Shown here: positions 63,697-64,000 of the stretch, one piece after another
How the letters are laid out: each line of letters begins with the position of its first letter
How positions within the stretch are numbered: the stretch's first letter is position 1
Assembly (NCBI GenBank): GCA_936440205.1
Contig: OW387140.1
Coordinates: 32,423,659 to 32,487,658 of the forward strand
Source of the DNA: Lepidonotus clava
Lineage: Eukaryota > Annelida > Polychaeta > Phyllodocida > Polynoidae
Length of the DNA stretch: 64,000 nt
Direction: 5' to 3'
The notes under the pieces: model-generated
What the model saw: only the letters and a program-made list of their open reading frames with translations
The model's database searches: none
What the model was told of the DNA's origin: nothing
Position numbers and translations under genes: made by a program

Positions 63697-63871
63697 GGGG
63701 CCTTCCATTAAGTATGTAAGCACCAAGGGGGGGGGGGGGTGGGGGTATGATATTTTAGGAATTTTGTGTACGTTCCTATACAAATAAAATGCGTATTTTC
63801 ACCTAAGGGGGGTGGGGGTTGGGGGGGCTAGAATTTGTGAATTTTTGCATACATACGAAATGGAAGGCCCC
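63697..63871. mobile_element. short MITE with GGGGCCTTCCATT termini and G-runs
   Basis: The left GGGGCCTTCCATTAAGTATG and the right end (inverted GGGGCCTTCCATTTCGTATG) form a terminal inverted repeat of about 26 bp around a 175-bp body. Both inner flanks carry long G runs on the same strand. No ORF; the superfamily is not determined. Confidence 0.75.
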
Positions 63872-64000
63872 AAACCTCATCTTCCTAAATAAGGGAATCC
63901 CCATCCCTGTAGAATTTGTAATGAAGGGTACGCAATCTAACACAAATCATATAAATTTGTCTCCATATAGTCCAGAATAACTTGTAAAATATATCCGTCT

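Overview
The window looks like about 64 kb of an AT-rich animal nuclear genome. There are no dense operon-like ORFs. Introns and intergenic DNA are long, miniature transposons are abundant, and one gene encodes a family C neuronal-type receptor. The many marine-invertebrate-style short elements and the recurrent TAGGCCT-type motif fit a marine invertebrate deuterostome (echinoderm or hemichordate), but this is only an inference.

One gene is certain. A metabotropic glutamate receptor (mGluR) family class C GPCR lies on the minus strand in two coding exons. Exon A (54910 to 52703) carries the signal peptide, the whole Venus-flytrap domain, the nine-cysteine linker and TM1 to the first half of TM4. 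Exon B (21286 to 20732) carries the rest of TM4 through TM7 and a short C-tail. Consensus splice sites join them in phase 0 across a 31.4 kb intron, giving an uninterrupted 920-residue protein. The residues that hold the alpha-amino-acid part of glutamate are kept. The basic residues that hold its gamma-carboxylate (Arg78 and Lys409 of mGluR1) are Tyr96 and Ile415 here, so the receptor probably does not recognise glutamate in the usual way.

Layout: 1-606 dispersed 18-mer array; 607-20731 gene-poor DNA with tandem duplications, MITEs, a foldback element, a piggyBac-like non-autonomous element, a GC-rich island (9.7-10.2 kb) and a possible small secreted-protein ORF (16.3-16.7 kb); 20732-54910 the receptor gene, whose giant intron holds several TTAA-flanked MITEs, candidate promoters and microsatellites; 54911-56400 a GC/CpG-rich 5' region with a candidate TATA promoter, CRE and 5'UTR splice sites; 56400-64000 gene-free DNA with a GGGGTAGTTGTCC minisatellite, a MITE with nested palindromes and many long G/C runs. 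No tRNA, rRNA, CRISPR array or second recognisable protein family was found. All calls are by eye; no database search was run.
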